Numbered from the stretch's first letter, positions 39,901-46,191 are shown. The stretch: DNA of 64,000 nucleotides from Cyanobacteria bacterium OH_CBrB_359 (GCA_023433065.1 JAEZET010000004.1:496001-560000), one strand, 5' to 3'. Notes: a model not told the origin generated them from the letters alone. A program made the numbers and translations.

Positions 39901-42900
39901 AGCTGCTAAAAACAATATAAATATAAATAACGTTTCAACAGATACTTATATAGGACTTATTTCTTCTGAGACAGGCAATGTTTCTTTAACATCATTTGGT
40001 GCAATAGTTGATGCAAATACAACTTCTACTCCATATAACATAAAAGCAAATAATTTATTCTTAAATGCTCAATATGGCGGTATTGAAAATATTTCAATTA
40101 ATATAGACGGAGTTTTAGATGCATATGCAGGTTATTTATATAATTCGATAAGCAGTGAGTGGATTATAGAGAATGCCTTAGCAGATGCTAAAATTAATCT
40201 TATAAGTAAAGCTGAACTTTCAGATACTGCAACAGATGAGGAAGTTATTGCTTATCAAACGGGCTTAAAGGATTTAACAGTCGGTACAGTTTTGGCTGCA
40301 AATAACGTAACATTGAATTCCGAAGGTTCAATTTATACAAATGATAATTCAAATGATAATATAACTGGTAATAAAATTAACCTTATGGCTACAAATGGTT
40401 CTGTTGGAGCATCATCAACCCCTGTAAATATTAACAGCAATGATTCATTAACTATTTATGCTAAAGATGATGTATATTTAACATCAACAAATTCAAAAAA
40501 TGCTCTAAAAATAAATGAAATCAGGGGGCGCAAAAATCAAGTTACAGATTCAGAAGGCAATGTAACGGGTTATGTTTACGATGCGTTAAATAATGTAGTT
40601 ATAACTTCTAATAGCGGGATTTTAAATGCTGCAGATAACCTTGAAACAGCAAATATAGTTGCTAAGGTTATTGATATTACCGTAAATAATCCATCAGCTT
40701 CAGCAACATCTGTTGGAATAGGTTTGTCAATCAAACCTCTTAATATTTATACAGTGGCTGACAATAGTTTGACAAATAACGGACTTACAATTAACAGTAA
40801 TAAAAATGTCTATTTAACTTCAAGTATAGATGATTTATTAATTGATAAATTAGATGTTATTGGAAACGTTCAAATAGCAAAAGTTACTTCTTATGAAGAA
40901 ACTGTTCCTACAACACTTGCAACCAATAATTATTCTTACGTGGAACATACCGCCGATGGAGAACAAGAGGCTAGTGAAGACAATTCAATAGTTGTAGATG
41001 TGACAGTAACAAAATATAATTATGAAAAATTAGACAATGATGTAAATATCAAAGATTCTTCTATCACAGGCAACTTAACTGCAAAAGCTAATGACTTAAT
41101 TATTGGAACAGCAAATATTTCAGGCGCATTAAATGTTGAATCTAATAATTTAACAATCAATGATGCTACGGTTAACGGCAATACGGTTCTCAACGTAAAT
41201 AATTTGACTACAATTGATAATGCAAATCTACAAGTATTAGATCTTGATTCAAAAGATTTAAATATTACAGATACATTAACAGTTGCACAACTCATAGATA
41301 TTGATTTAACAGGCTCTGCTGTTATCAATAATATTATTTCAACTGCCGCTGTCAGCTCTATCAATATAGATGTCGCAAATAATTTAACCATTGACACTTT
41401 AACCGCTGCAAGTAATGTGATAATAAACACTGGAGAGCTAACTGAGATTGACTCTGCCGATATTGAAGGCGCATTAACTTTGAATTCAAAGAATTTAGAA
41501 ATAACAAATACTCTTGATGTTAATAAAATCGCTAATATGAATATTGAAGAAGATGCAGTAATAAGTACAATTATCGCAAATGACGTATTATTCTTAAACA
41601 CAACAAATACAAGCATTATAGATTTAAATGCAAATTCAAATGTAAATCTCACTGCAATAGATACAATCGATATCACAAACGCTACTATCGGAGCAGACTT
41701 GAATGTTACTAAAACTCAAGGAAGTGATGTCTTGAATGGAACAAATAACTTTAATATAAGTGATACCATTACAGTAGAAGGTGAAACCAGAATCAAAGCA
41801 AGCGGCGATGTTGATATTAACAACGGTAATTTTACAGGTGATTTGAACATAGATTCAAATAATACAACAATCACTACTTTGAACGCTGATTCAAACGTAA
41901 ATCTCACTGCAATAGATACAATCGATATCACAAACGCTACTATCGGAGCAGACTTGAATGTTACTAAAACTCAAGGAAGTGATGTCTTGAATGGAACAAA
42001 TAACTTTACTGTTAGTGATACCATTACAGTAGAAGGTGAAACCAGAATCAAAGCAAGCGGTGATGTTGATATTAATAACGGTAATTTCACAGGTGATTTG
42101 AACATAGATTCTAACAATACAACAATCACTACTTTGAACGCTGATTCAAATGTAAATCTTACTGCGATAGATACAATCGATATCACAAACGCTACTATTG
42201 GAGCAGACTTGAATGTTACTAAAACTCAAGGCAGTGATGTTTTGAATGGAACAAATAACTTTAATATAAGTGATACCATTACAGTAGAAGGTGAAACCAG
42301 AATCAAAGCAAGCGGCGATGTCGATATTAACAACGGTAACTTCACAGGTGATTTGAACATAGATTCTAACAATACAACAATCACTACTTTGAACGCTGAT
42401 GATGTTGTTAATTTGAAGTCTAATAAACAAACAACAATCACAACAGCTGATATTGACGGCGTTCTTACTTCCTATTCAACTGATTTTGATATATTGGATA
42501 AATTAACTGTTAATAATGAAACAAATATTTATTCAACAAATTCAATAGACATTAATAATGCAAAAATTACTGAGAATTTGAATATGGAATCAAAAGCCAT
42601 AAATATCAGTGAAATTGAATTATTGGGTAATATGAATGCCAAAGTCGATAATTTAGATGTAAACACTTCCAACGACATCAAATTAGGACTAAATCAAGGA
42701 TATTCTGATAAATATAATAATGACTTTAATCTTACAACTGCAAAATCAATGTTAAACGGTAACTCTAATAAAACTAATACGAATATTATGAGTAAAAATA
42801 TTGATATAACAGCCGGAGTGGGCATTGGTAGTAAAACAAATACTATAAATATAGAATTACCTTCAAATGGAGGGGAATTAAAGACCATAGCCGGTGATAT

Positions 42901-43636
42901 TATAAACATAGCGACGACTAACGGACCGGCAACTTATACAAAAATTAAAACCAATGATTTAACATTAAATTCGCAAAATAATTTGACAATCAAATCTATG
43001 GAAATAGATACAGGCGATATAGATGTTCAGTCAAATAATTTTGATATGTATGACACAGAAATTACTACTTTAGCAACTATAAATACTCCAACTAAGTATG
43101 TGATAGTTAAAAATACCGATATAGCACCTGTTTTAGATGCGGATCTTCAGATCTATGTAACTGAGCACCCTATATATTTGAGTTTAAACGGTTCAAATTA
43201 TATAAATACCCAATCAGTTAATGTTACAAGACAAAATAAAAATATACTTGTTTCAGATATAAAAGAAACTAATAGTATGGATTCTGAAGCCAATACAAAT
43301 ACTCAATCATTAATTCAGCAGAATAATCTTAATACTATCAGCGGAATAATTGGATTTAATCAACATATCAATAACAATTCTACTTTAACAAGCTATATCA
43401 ACAATTCAACACGGCCCCAGCCTTCTCAAATTGATGCCATTGATAACTTTTTAAGTGATGAAACTAATGTTGGCAATGAAATAAATAGCAATTCTTCAGT
43501 CCAGCAAGGTCAAGTTGGAAATATTTATCAAGTAAATTCATCCGGTTATCAAGGTAGAGGGTTTGACCAGTTAACAAATCAAATGAAAAATAAAGATAAT
43601 CAGCTAAAATTCTTAAGAACCATAGTTAATTATTAA
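24923..43636 (+). CDS. giant filamentous adhesin (TpsA, LktA/FhaB-like)
   Basis: A 6,237-aa secreted adhesin. The frame opens at a TTG (24908), but the ATG at 24923 (MVKRFKKIL) starts a proper signal peptide (to about residue 31, 'VGAFATEI'). The TPS domain follows, with the diagnostic NPNG at 121-124 (ANPNGFIIG). Then comes a long beta-helix of Gly/Ala/Ser/Asn-rich repeats of the kind 'GAVSTVVINKDVSA'. Special segments: two related 'YAWxVxxDG...LYT' motifs (27106-27520), a helical/coiled-coil insert (about residues 3832-4105), a Trp-rich and Thr-rich patch (39010-39100), and three 85-aa tandem repeats (41636-42400). No cell-wall anchor or transmembrane tail is seen. A terminator follows. LktA-like family membership is from recognition of layout; adhesive function is inferred. 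Confidence 0.93.
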   Translation: MVKRFKKILAAFQCLCFLFFNTVGAFATEINLSDTYKTNTTVDINSNIYNIQTTSTNTAGTIGLNAFDRFNVSSGNIVNFNLINSQSKLVNLIYDNSPSEINGIINSYKSGAIGGNMLFANPNGFIIGADGKFNVGSLSLITPTEDAMKSILKPGLFSSDTFNETKLNSLISFSMNGDDYLVTGTQNNEIEINPSGSITIDGIINAGAGIDLVAGNSVNINSGAELNANQDFSISGDTITHANKTNPGVTSLVDNKRNMAMSDGNGITIVASNSGANNDYMSAIVNLEGKVNANGNDVIAETEVHKTSNSGTDGAYIYAKNGADISGRDVTLKAQSKITDFDANLLNLDDDYGSEVPIVGDIADGLGDVANYISGYVVHEGKINSKVEVQSGAKLNASQNLNINSVVDADLKASTTSIGLALNVVNLESNSESIVKEGAILKGKNLTVSANNDVNLSVETKVTNLTDNYINNDVGNGIVTVAIENIKTNAEIEKNADLSGVKDNLNVNAVTSNRYKEVSKNSSVPLVDKNHGELGIGISVNYIDAKNNATLNSDASVTGDVSVTADISQQINKQVNIYATGASGLGEKIGKNLLSGIFKNDLFKPALAQATTKSNTNVSKMELTGAVGISVANASSAAKIGDADNSIKPTISAKNVNVSSTMYDTKSNLDVEAMSEKEATTIAGAIGVNYKDISSDAKVNANITVSNDYSLASYSAARNSVKDVPANNLYAWDVTIDGIATTLYTNDETPDVSTAYQSDGEGGYELSPYKILTYNSSTNNISMVKDYGERSSSSDVVTPSYTSYYAWTVNYDGKEIILYTKSQNPSVGDVLYTNVSGTDTFVPSNANYYIASVVSGSDNKVITVNRAALNLFSDTKITHPLSYIDIIKSLITSTPDFFSNATWSEAWDNVKNNWDSVDSTDPTQYLNYLTAISGLSSITDTQFIDDISNTISLVSNTNNFGIYDFFTTYVQAASNSVSDTLDEGTINNQKSLSGAIGASIFKQNANASILDGSSITMNTSKGGGDINVLANSTNEAWTAATLLNPLNYKNFAMGSTSGGLGAGGTIAVSYSDSSATATIGNVSIIKGTGYNGASNVNVISKTDGSFLNLSAGSSTGDKTGVSGSIDIGYINGTTKAGIDSGANVYSDDVLVKALKDTLNLNIFFAFAKASTSNPSATAVGFGISGLIIQDVVDAYINGTVTANDVNVLADYNETVVNAGINMAVQTAGKATSQTDSAQAFQKSVDEHSETDLGFIGALLSEDWDAKTLNTVWDSQAASNASESGASSSLASASNATGKLKTSKSGAGGITVSWLDSDVKAHVGGTINAANNVSVKANNDVNLYDTFVALATGGKSGAGASVMLDVLQNNVHTYIDKNATVNAAKDLLILADSDYNLIAASAGISSGKDSTGAGNIAVTIGLNDIQAYIDEGVTVNQTENNQQTVTVKADNSTSTIKVAGAVAVQAGASTEATQKAVGGTIDANIIENKVKAYIAGTADNRTTVNAGKEVSVIATNIDKFIGVDVAGAIATGSSSSSFAGVLSVSYLADDIEAYIEYADINKNQTASNADSSQKLTVKADNKYQEITVEGTGAGGTSKSVGATLRTGIIANNVKSYIDNSYLEFLGNSDINNLEEIKQISVAATGSVATGSSGASIAGVVNGIFSFSDQENYISNSSLTTNKLTMDSDKNMLNIGVTGAISVNTNGSAVGESLYVVGIGHDIKTYIEDSDIISVDDITMTSDFDQDYVGVTFGGGVSTSNGVAVSGAYTVLVNDGNVDTHISSSSARKTVKSTNGKVKLKSNTDISEVNVIGQVSVSATKTGAGAAILTSVYDSDVKSYIENTNIYAKNGIDIEAKGNEDHYDIAAGFAGGQGASFEGSISTLVFNQDVDAYIKNSDIYTDGGISVIAQDILKSIPVTGAIGFSTGGAGIGGAIFTGIINGHVNALAQNIDVYRYTDSSTSPIGAFLVKAIQSDELYGATVAGAGSTSSLAASGSVTTVVINKDVSAEANDVENKSSKFSSITVDSEGTTKFGQGTGAISGSSSNAFGGAVSTLVINKNINAKITDSDMSTSGALINKAIANTWIESNLLAGAASGNVSVEGAIATQVLNIDTKAQISGSILNVEGTTSNTADSTIWDNMNVVSIAASGSTALGGAVLTIVDDTDTTADIIGSSIYKTTKLDNISNVNSDYIVAMVGASASGSVAASGAVSTVVLNSTSNANISGSSNVGESANRAGAINNKATNDSDITVGMGQATGSGEVAVGGTVSTLVSNKKAQASVASSNIYSNGTISLEAKNIDKNRAITINAGGSGSVAVQGTVNTTVSTNTTDAFVSDSLINTSVANNADNSSGLNIKASNDTILSGIAGSVSGSGYAAVGAAIFTGVVDNKISAYILNSDVTATNSNVILASIANETLGATDNPIVVVAAAGAIAGVSGAVNTLVLSSSADSYISGKKSNGITAGNNVTVSTDGSTNSFITAGALGIGAAGVGVTVNTFVISKTLLSKIKSGAKVIALNGTTSVKTNSNDTLKSYEVAGAAGGSGIGGVVSSNVIQNTLTSAIEDSSTSVNTKDLVVDAKAVSTYSDTTGSLGIGGSVGVGLSFQTNVIASNLYSYIKDAAVTGSNSIDVSADSSQTLDYIIVSGALGGTGAGAGAVSTNVINNNINSYISASVTDSGNVTIDAKDSTKFNKIVGGVLAIGASAGVGATVVTNVVSSTVNAYAGGNIESNNLAINASTVQNFDNLYVVGFSGGSVAISGSVLVNIIDTEVNAYTENGATITANDIDITASADTDIDALVGSASGGLVSVGASVEVNSVTNTVKANTGNYNTINANSLDINATSNVDIGYSGNKQVIYAGGAGIGAAAGAVVINTINDGVYAFIGGKGEGSGNSSITTTNDINLKAAQNTNIYQSIGSATLAGFGIGASIAVNTIKNTVNSYIDNNTNVYTDGNLLVDAYSKETVQGQALAVSGGAYSLSGGLIYTTIGQTVSSANSNDTSTNSNVNTSISQGNSALAAAQNYRGQSQTKYNSNVNSAYSGQSYSIDSKITETESTIQTALNNGLNAKVKSDSTSRLSSGYTDGTYALNTASGNTDNIDVSNINAASYNKTATNTASRSGATSAFVGSGVIIDKKTSGVQSVTINAKNEDDIDLSIIGGAAGYVGLGIASAVANNYTTTEAYINNATNIYSTGEIKVNSSSLDDINIHSIAATGGIIAGSGAVAIANSNKTTKSYINDLTTLSSGSVINILTNATSVTKAITDAYAIGGGVVGVSLAYAYSQGENTVTLGEDVTLKSTGNTNISTNSNMSANAKSTALTGSLIGGTGASATAKAGQNAKITMDEDLSVDSTGKFSALSQAENKALADTNGRAYGGISVGVTTTTAEISNNSGNAQTGVTIADSSKSIKAKGFGIGSNMKNTVKGTTKAGSGAAISGSVSAVNSNIKANNSSSIGTATINSEGGQYAVTSSSTNYFESSNNSSAYGVIAATVGRINNNINSTVNALSSADIAASSEIAVTANNTIQKSSTSSNDLTGGAGGIAGIGSAVLVDTLSATTNSTLAGSKALSTGNVYTTANTRVYDVEKVDVTGYGALAASDGVVKVNLESSNIATISNSDVDVDGNAYYSATSDIDVYTKSNVEAYGAMPIAEGESNAIAKSINNKVIFNSGAKTTTLLDTYISAVTYSDLTAIMYAYSKGLLWNVGSSSASAENQDVNNIVSIANGAAVNSYSAINVSSLAYGNVDADRTAKTVGYALFGIPITITKHSNAHEENDIYSAIELNGSITSGLGSQRQLTINKADNEDGYTVTEDSNIDIEGKVTLGSITSSEVTSITNDLTADYNENKTAIQSEIDTYNEQIQTQQNALDDNSNAIGTALTDANSKIDTAKGYINDLESASDSYTELNLDTDTLTANYNSYSSTLSNSEATESDKLTAIQNAYDSANSLANTLENASSAASTLKDSAIADKITAENNRDDAFSDMNNYKDLRDTYATDTADYIHYNNLYEESKTSYETYSGQVDTLTTTISNYSTEISELDALKGQQTTLVTNYTTILTNYTNASKAYKNAAYAKTNAEALRNELLTRSDILDDNYDSQMAYYNSILAAGTTSMDYNLLNIENVVVRSGETNINGNVVGSGSISAPGNKFTINVINNTINDIQYNTLQIGTNLRGGIYGGSIGSGITKTIRNPGVTYYGISIANTVDINDPTVKFDAAGNMLFAGDILNPNGSLNILNWTGNVVTQGAITVKDLSISVPNGDYMQGFTNSQFSTGGTSGGGDIIAGGDINIMAQTINVNGLIQSGSEIKKVTINDFDVISYNNTYYQSVADNVYVQMEQAVTEPNYYYIKGNANEGIQYNLVYSNGKYYQLKTDGNWYEMASSTSGGKTYWSYGNTVTNQPLIDTLTANNTTYSDLNVIKAYYDTTADNGEIELFKANITGGDITLTGNVVSTGNGKIVLMGGYGKIDVTNNTNYKLVTSKLNADNPVYGTLTIRDFITTPTTSNLDAYYASIRNYIQNSDWYKEVYGSKKIADMNKSELETLHSQLSGNDNWLFYAFNIYGYRTLVDSYLSGYAAQYKTAIDSDIAANNNIYNYLENAYKSIQSAEERAAFNSLLDKISGIYKAWIDENGTLHTDVDNQAYTITSNGSTYSLSPTQNRTNGSYLTPGSTTTTDDLRVTNLQYVPDSNDSIYGTTTYTTQSSNRYRSWFLWLFGFWHTGSTTTTTTTTVPIAQSSTPLLAPGGTVAANATSPVNIQFRGYTTPSINLSSQSDIQIAGNITVSPGNLNITSKTGNIYQEQTAYSLTGKNINLYSDYNIGSESVPIQALLFGGNLTAQGYSVANAANIYINAPVIDEMGGYTGFTNVNLKSNNDVALSATEGNIGDDQGTVNITGKNVSLKALSGVVNINKDNSNLIASDSINAQAAGDITIATQGDMKVKQIYSTGEGNIDLTSVGGSVIALDTDKTFHVNGDNLTISAVNGYVGGDNKLLTRNTGTFNIAAKNNININNVSTDTYIGLISSETGNVSLTSFGAIVDANTTSTPYNIKANNLFLNAQYGGIENISINIDGVLDAYAGYLYNSISSEWIIENALADAKINLISKAELSDTATDEEVIAYQTGLKDLTVGTVLAANNVTLNSEGSIYTNDNSNDNITGNKINLMATNGSVGASSTPVNINSNDSLTIYAKDDVYLTSTNSKNALKINEIRGRKNQVTDSEGNVTGYVYDALNNVVITSNSGILNAADNLETANIVAKVIDITVNNPSASATSVGIGLSIKPLNIYTVADNSLTNNGLTINSNKNVYLTSSIDDLLIDKLDVIGNVQIAKVTSYEETVPTTLATNNYSYVEHTADGEQEASEDNSIVVDVTVTKYNYEKLDNDVNIKDSSITGNLTAKANDLIIGTANISGALNVESNNLTINDATVNGNTVLNVNNLTTIDNANLQVLDLDSKDLNITDTLTVAQLIDIDLTGSAVINNIISTAAVSSINIDVANNLTIDTLTAASNVIINTGELTEIDSADIEGALTLNSKNLEITNTLDVNKIANMNIEEDAVISTIIANDVLFLNTTNTSIIDLNANSNVNLTAIDTIDITNATIGADLNVTKTQGSDVLNGTNNFNISDTITVEGETRIKASGDVDINNGNFTGDLNIDSNNTTITTLNADSNVNLTAIDTIDITNATIGADLNVTKTQGSDVLNGTNNFTVSDTITVEGETRIKASGDVDINNGNFTGDLNIDSNNTTITTLNADSNVNLTAIDTIDITNATIGADLNVTKTQGSDVLNGTNNFNISDTITVEGETRIKASGDVDINNGNFTGDLNIDSNNTTITTLNADDVVNLKSNKQTTITTADIDGVLTSYSTDFDILDKLTVNNETNIYSTNSIDINNAKITENLNMESKAINISEIELLGNMNAKVDNLDVNTSNDIKLGLNQGYSDKYNNDFNLTTAKSMLNGNSNKTNTNIMSKNIDITAGVGIGSKTNTINIELPSNGGELKTIAGDIINIATTNGPATYTKIKTNDLTLNSQNNLTIKSMEIDTGDIDVQSNNFDMYDTEITTLATINTPTKYVIVKNTDIAPVLDADLQIYVTEHPIYLSLNGSNYINTQSVNVTRQNKNILVSDIKETNSMDSEANTNTQSLIQQNNLNTISGIIGFNQHINNNSTLTSYINNSTRPQPSQIDAIDNFLSDETNVGNEINSNSSVQQGQVGNIYQVNSSGYQGRGFDQLTNQMKNKDNQLKFLRTIVNY
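41636..42400 (+). repeat. three tandem 255-bp repeats within the adhesin gene
   Basis: Units start at 41636, 41891 and 42146, each 255 bp (85 codons) and in frame. They begin 'SNVNLTAIDTIDITNATIGA' and differ by only a few bases, mostly silent; the second unit has 'FTVSD' where the others have 'FNISD'. Near-identity at the DNA level indicates recent duplication or conversion. Copy number may vary between strains, and short-read assemblies may collapse it. Confidence 0.97.
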
Positions 43637-43654
43637 GGTAATAGCTAAATATAA

Positions 43655-43695
43655 AAAGAAATGACGATAAATATTAAATTTGCCGTCATTTCTTT
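43655..43695 (+). terminator. rho-independent terminator of the adhesin gene
   Basis: A perfect 12-bp stem AAAGAAATGACG (43655-43666) / CGTCATTTCTTT (43684-43695) with a 17-nt AT-rich loop lies 18 bp after the stop of the adhesin gene. Confidence 0.85.
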
Positions 43696-43721
43696 ATAAT
43701 TATAGATTCTTAAAATATATA

Positions 43722-43826
43722 CTATTTCACTTCTTTTACGATTTCATCAGTTATATCTTTTCCACCAAATAAAATAACATTTTTTGCTAAAACATTTTCT
43801 GTTATAAGTGTGAGGTAAAATTTGTG
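43722..43826 (-). pseudogene. C-terminal remnant of a Skp/OmpH-like periplasmic chaperone gene
   Basis: On the minus strand a 34-codon frame, bounded by an upstream stop (TAA at 43829-43827) and with no start codon, ends in 'NVLAKNVILFGGKDITDEI' then 'VKEVK' and stop. This strongly resembles the Skp/OmpH C-terminus, which ends '...DITADVLKQVK' in E. coli. The rest of the gene is gone. It lies directly beyond the adhesin terminator, suggesting that the adhesin locus was inserted or rearranged next to it. Confidence 0.5.
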
Positions 43827-43899
43827 TTAAAGCAGAATTATGCTATAATATAATGATTATCTTAATTTTTATTTTTGTTAACTAACTGGTAGGCAAGTA

Positions 43900-44046
43900 A
43901 TGAATTATAATTTTTTCAATTATAACTACATAGCCAAAGATATTATAAATACAATATCTTTGAAAAGCTATGCTGCCAATTTGTATTCTATTAAAAAGCA
44001 AATTAAAGATGCTCATATTTTAAAGTGCGAAAAATTAGTTTTTTAA
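43900..44046 (+). CDS. 48-aa hypothetical peptide
   Basis: No family is recognised. The ATG at 43900 opens 48 codons starting 'MNYNFFNYNYIAKDIINTIS' and ending 'LKCEKLVF'. It is Asn/Tyr/Lys-rich with one possible amphipathic helix and no signal peptide. A good hairpin terminator begins at the stop codon, which supports a transcribed unit. The ribosome site is poor (AGGCAAG). It lies in the 531-bp gap between the adhesin and the HAD gene. Confidence 0.4.
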   Translation: MNYNFFNYNYIAKDIINTISLKSYAANLYSIKKQIKDAHILKCEKLVF

Positions 44047-44076
44047 AGCGGGACAAGAGTAGAAGTTGTCTCGCTT
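44046..44076 (+). terminator. rho-independent terminator after the 48-aa gene
   Basis: An 11-bp stem AAGCGGGACAA (44046-44056) / TTGTCTCGCTT (44066-44076), with one G-T pair and a 9-nt loop, overlaps the stop codon of the small gene. Confidence 0.7.
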
Positions 44077-44167
44077 AAATTAGTTATTTTATTGGCGATA
44101 ATATCCTATTGTCAATGTTTCATATTAAATTTAGTCTGTTACTTATGCAATACAAAGGAGGATTAGG

Positions 44168-44686
44168 ATGAAAAACATTGCAGATTTCGAAAAAAGATTT
44201 AAAGATAAAGCAAATATTTTAATGGTGCTTGATTATAACGGAACTATTACTTCAATAGAACCAAAATTAAATTCTCCATTATCTAATACAAAGTTTAAAA
44301 GAGTATTGGAAAATTTTGTTCGCAAAGACTATATAAAAATAATAATAATAACAGATAGACAAATAAAAGAATTTAAAAATGAATTTGGTATTAATTCAGA
44401 AAAAATTGATATTTATGGTTTCTTCGATAACAGATTCAAAAATGAAAGTGGCAAAGAAATTATTAAAAAAGAAAATATAATAGCCGAAATAATTGCTGAA
44501 AATCCTGAAAATGAAGTAATATATGTGGGAGATGACAAACAGCTAATTGCTAAAATAAAACAATTAAAAGGGTATGCAATAGGTATTCTTCCATTGTGTA
44601 CAAAAGGTGAAAAGCTGGTTGATTTTGCAATTTCTCAAAATAAATTTGAAGAATCTTTAATAACGGCTAATAATTTATATCTATAA
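44168..44686 (+). CDS. trehalose-phosphatase-like HAD protein with altered DxD motif
   Basis: Fold related to trehalose-6-phosphate phosphatase (OtsB). The 172-aa protein is shorter than OtsB (about 250). Motif I is 'LDYNGTI': the nucleophile Asp22 is kept, but the general acid/base Asp of DxDGT is Asn24 (codon AAC). Motif II is 'IIITDRQI', where OtsB usually has SGR; motif IV is 'YVGDDKQ', where OtsB has GDDxTDE. The cap domain is mostly missing. It may be inactive or a binding/regulatory form. A very strong ribosome site (AAAGGAGG) and a terminator show it is well expressed on its own. The neighbours are mannose-metabolism genes, but in the opposite direction. Confidence 0.75.
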   Translation: MKNIADFEKRFKDKANILMVLDYNGTITSIEPKLNSPLSNTKFKRVLENFVRKDYIKIIIITDRQIKEFKNEFGINSEKIDIYGFFDNRFKNESGKEIIKKENIIAEIIAENPENEVIYVGDDKQLIAKIKQLKGYAIGILPLCTKGEKLVDFAISQNKFEESLITANNLYL

Positions 44687-44697
44687 ATAATTTGTTA

Positions 44698-44729
44698 TAA
44701 AATGGGCAAAGATTATTTTGCCCATTTTA
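44698..44729. terminator. bidirectional rho-independent terminator
   Basis: A perfect 13-bp stem (44698-44710 with 44717-44729; core AATGGGCAAA/TTTGCCCATT) with a 6-nt loop lies between the convergent HAD gene (ends 44686) and manC (ends 44746). A- and T-rich flanks suit both directions. Confidence 0.9.
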
Positions 44730-44745
44730 CAAGTTTAATCTAAAT

Positions 44746-46191
44746 CTAAGCCCTGCCATAGAGATCTTCAAACCTGATTATATCTTCTTCAGAAAGATTA
44801 TTTCCTTTTTGTACTTCAAGAATTTCAAGATCTTTATCAGTTAAGTTTTGAAGAGAATGTTTGGTTTTAGTCGAAATATCTATGCTTTCTCCAGAGTTTA
44901 GGGTAAATGTTTCACTATCTCTGATTACTGTCGCACTGCCTAAAAGTACAACCCAATGCTCACATCTGTGATTGTGCATTTGAAGGCTTAATTTAGCTCC
45001 GGGCTTCACGTGAATTACTTTGGTTAAGAATCCTTCACCTTTTTGGAGAACAGTATAAAAGCCCCATGGTCTATAAACAGTTTTATGTAAGGAATGTTCA
45101 GAACTATTTTTCTTCTTTAAGTTATCAAAAATATCTTTTACACTTTGCGTTTTACTTCTATCACAAACCAGAATGGCATCTTCTGTTTCTACTACTGCCA
45201 TATTATTAATGCCAATAGTTGCAACTAGTTTGGAAGAGCTGTAAATCAGGGAGTTTTTGCTTCCAATATCAAGAACATTTCCTGTAATGAAATTATTATT
45301 TAAATCTTTTTTTGATACATCATAAATTGCATTCCAAGAACCTAAATCACTCCAGCCGCAATCAAATGGAAGTAACACTATTTTCTTTGAATGCTCCATT
45401 ACCGCATAATCTATAGATATGTTTTCCACTTTATCATATTCATCCATATTAACATTTAGTTCTTTAGGGTTTAATTCAATATTTTTTAAAAGTTTTAAGA
45501 TGTTGGGGGAATAATTTTTTAATTCATCAAGTATAGTTGAAGCTTTGGACATAAAAATTCCCGAATTCCAAAAGTACTTGCCTGATTTTATGTATTTTTT
45601 TGCAGTTTCTACATTTGGTTTTTCTTTAAAGCTTTTAATTTTTAGGACGTTTTTATTAATTTTAAATATATCAATACAATTATTTCCGTTTGTTTCTATG
45701 TATCCATAGCCTGTGTCAGGATAGTACGGTTTTATTCCAAAAGTTACAATATAACCTTTATTTGCTAAACCAATACCTTGTTTAAATATTTCAACAGCTT
45801 TTTCTTGATTTTTAATAAAATGATCGGATGGGGCAATTAATATTATGGGGTCGATGGACTTATTTTTCAGCTGATTTAATATATATAGTACAGCTAATCC
45901 AATAGCTGGAGCTGTATTTCTGCAGGTTGGTTCATTTATTATTTTTACATCTTTGTTTGCATTTAATTCTAATAATTGAAGCTTAATATCATTTGAATGC
46001 TTTACATTTGTTACTGTAACTATATTTTTCTTATTGATAAATTCAGCTAATCTTAAATAAGTTGATTGAAATAATGACATATCAGAACCTATTTTTAAAA
46101 GCTGCTTAGGATACATTTCTCTACTTAATGGCCAAAGTCTGCTTCCATTACCGCCAGCTAAGATTACCCCGTAGATATCAGGATTATTCAT
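44746..46191 (-). CDS. manC: mannose-1-phosphate guanylyltransferase / mannose-6-phosphate isomerase
   Basis: Bifunctional type II enzyme making GDP-mannose from Man-6-P via Man-1-P. The 481-aa product has the nucleotidyltransferase signature 'LAGGNGSRLWPLSREMYPKQ' at residues 11-30, 'IAPSDHFIKN', 'FKEKPNVETA' and 'WNSGIFM', then a C-terminal cupin (about 370-481) with 'RPWGFYTVLQKGEGF' and 'LSLQMHNHRCEHWVV', the isomerase half. The frame runs on upstream to 46299, but the ATG at 46191 begins just before the conserved core and gives the usual AlgA-type length. It diverges from the GH130 gene and probably feeds GDP-mannose to the adjacent glycosyltransferases. Confidence 0.94.
   Translation of the reverse strand: MNNPDIYGVILAGGNGSRLWPLSREMYPKQLLKIGSDMSLFQSTYLRLAEFINKKNIVTVTNVKHSNDIKLQLLELNANKDVKIINEPTCRNTAPAIGLAVLYILNQLKNKSIDPIILIAPSDHFIKNQEKAVEIFKQGIGLANKGYIVTFGIKPYYPDTGYGYIETNGNNCIDIFKINKNVLKIKSFKEKPNVETAKKYIKSGKYFWNSGIFMSKASTILDELKNYSPNILKLLKNIELNPKELNVNMDEYDKVENISIDYAVMEHSKKIVLLPFDCGWSDLGSWNAIYDVSKKDLNNNFITGNVLDIGSKNSLIYSSSKLVATIGINNMAVVETEDAILVCDRSKTQSVKDIFDNLKKKNSSEHSLHKTVYRPWGFYTVLQKGEGFLTKVIHVKPGAKLSLQMHNHRCEHWVVLLGSATVIRDSETFTLNSGESIDISTKTKHSLQNLTDKDLEILEVQKGNNLSEEDIIRFEDLYGRA

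Noticed and set aside
41020..41676. 218-codon minus-strand frame in the adhesin gene, with similar 71-codon frames repeated every 255 bp
   Set aside because: They are antisense shadows of the repetitive adhesin codons, without ribosome sites or recognisable domains.
41636..42400. CRISPR-like array
   Set aside because: The units are 255 bp, directly adjacent without spacers, and entirely coding.
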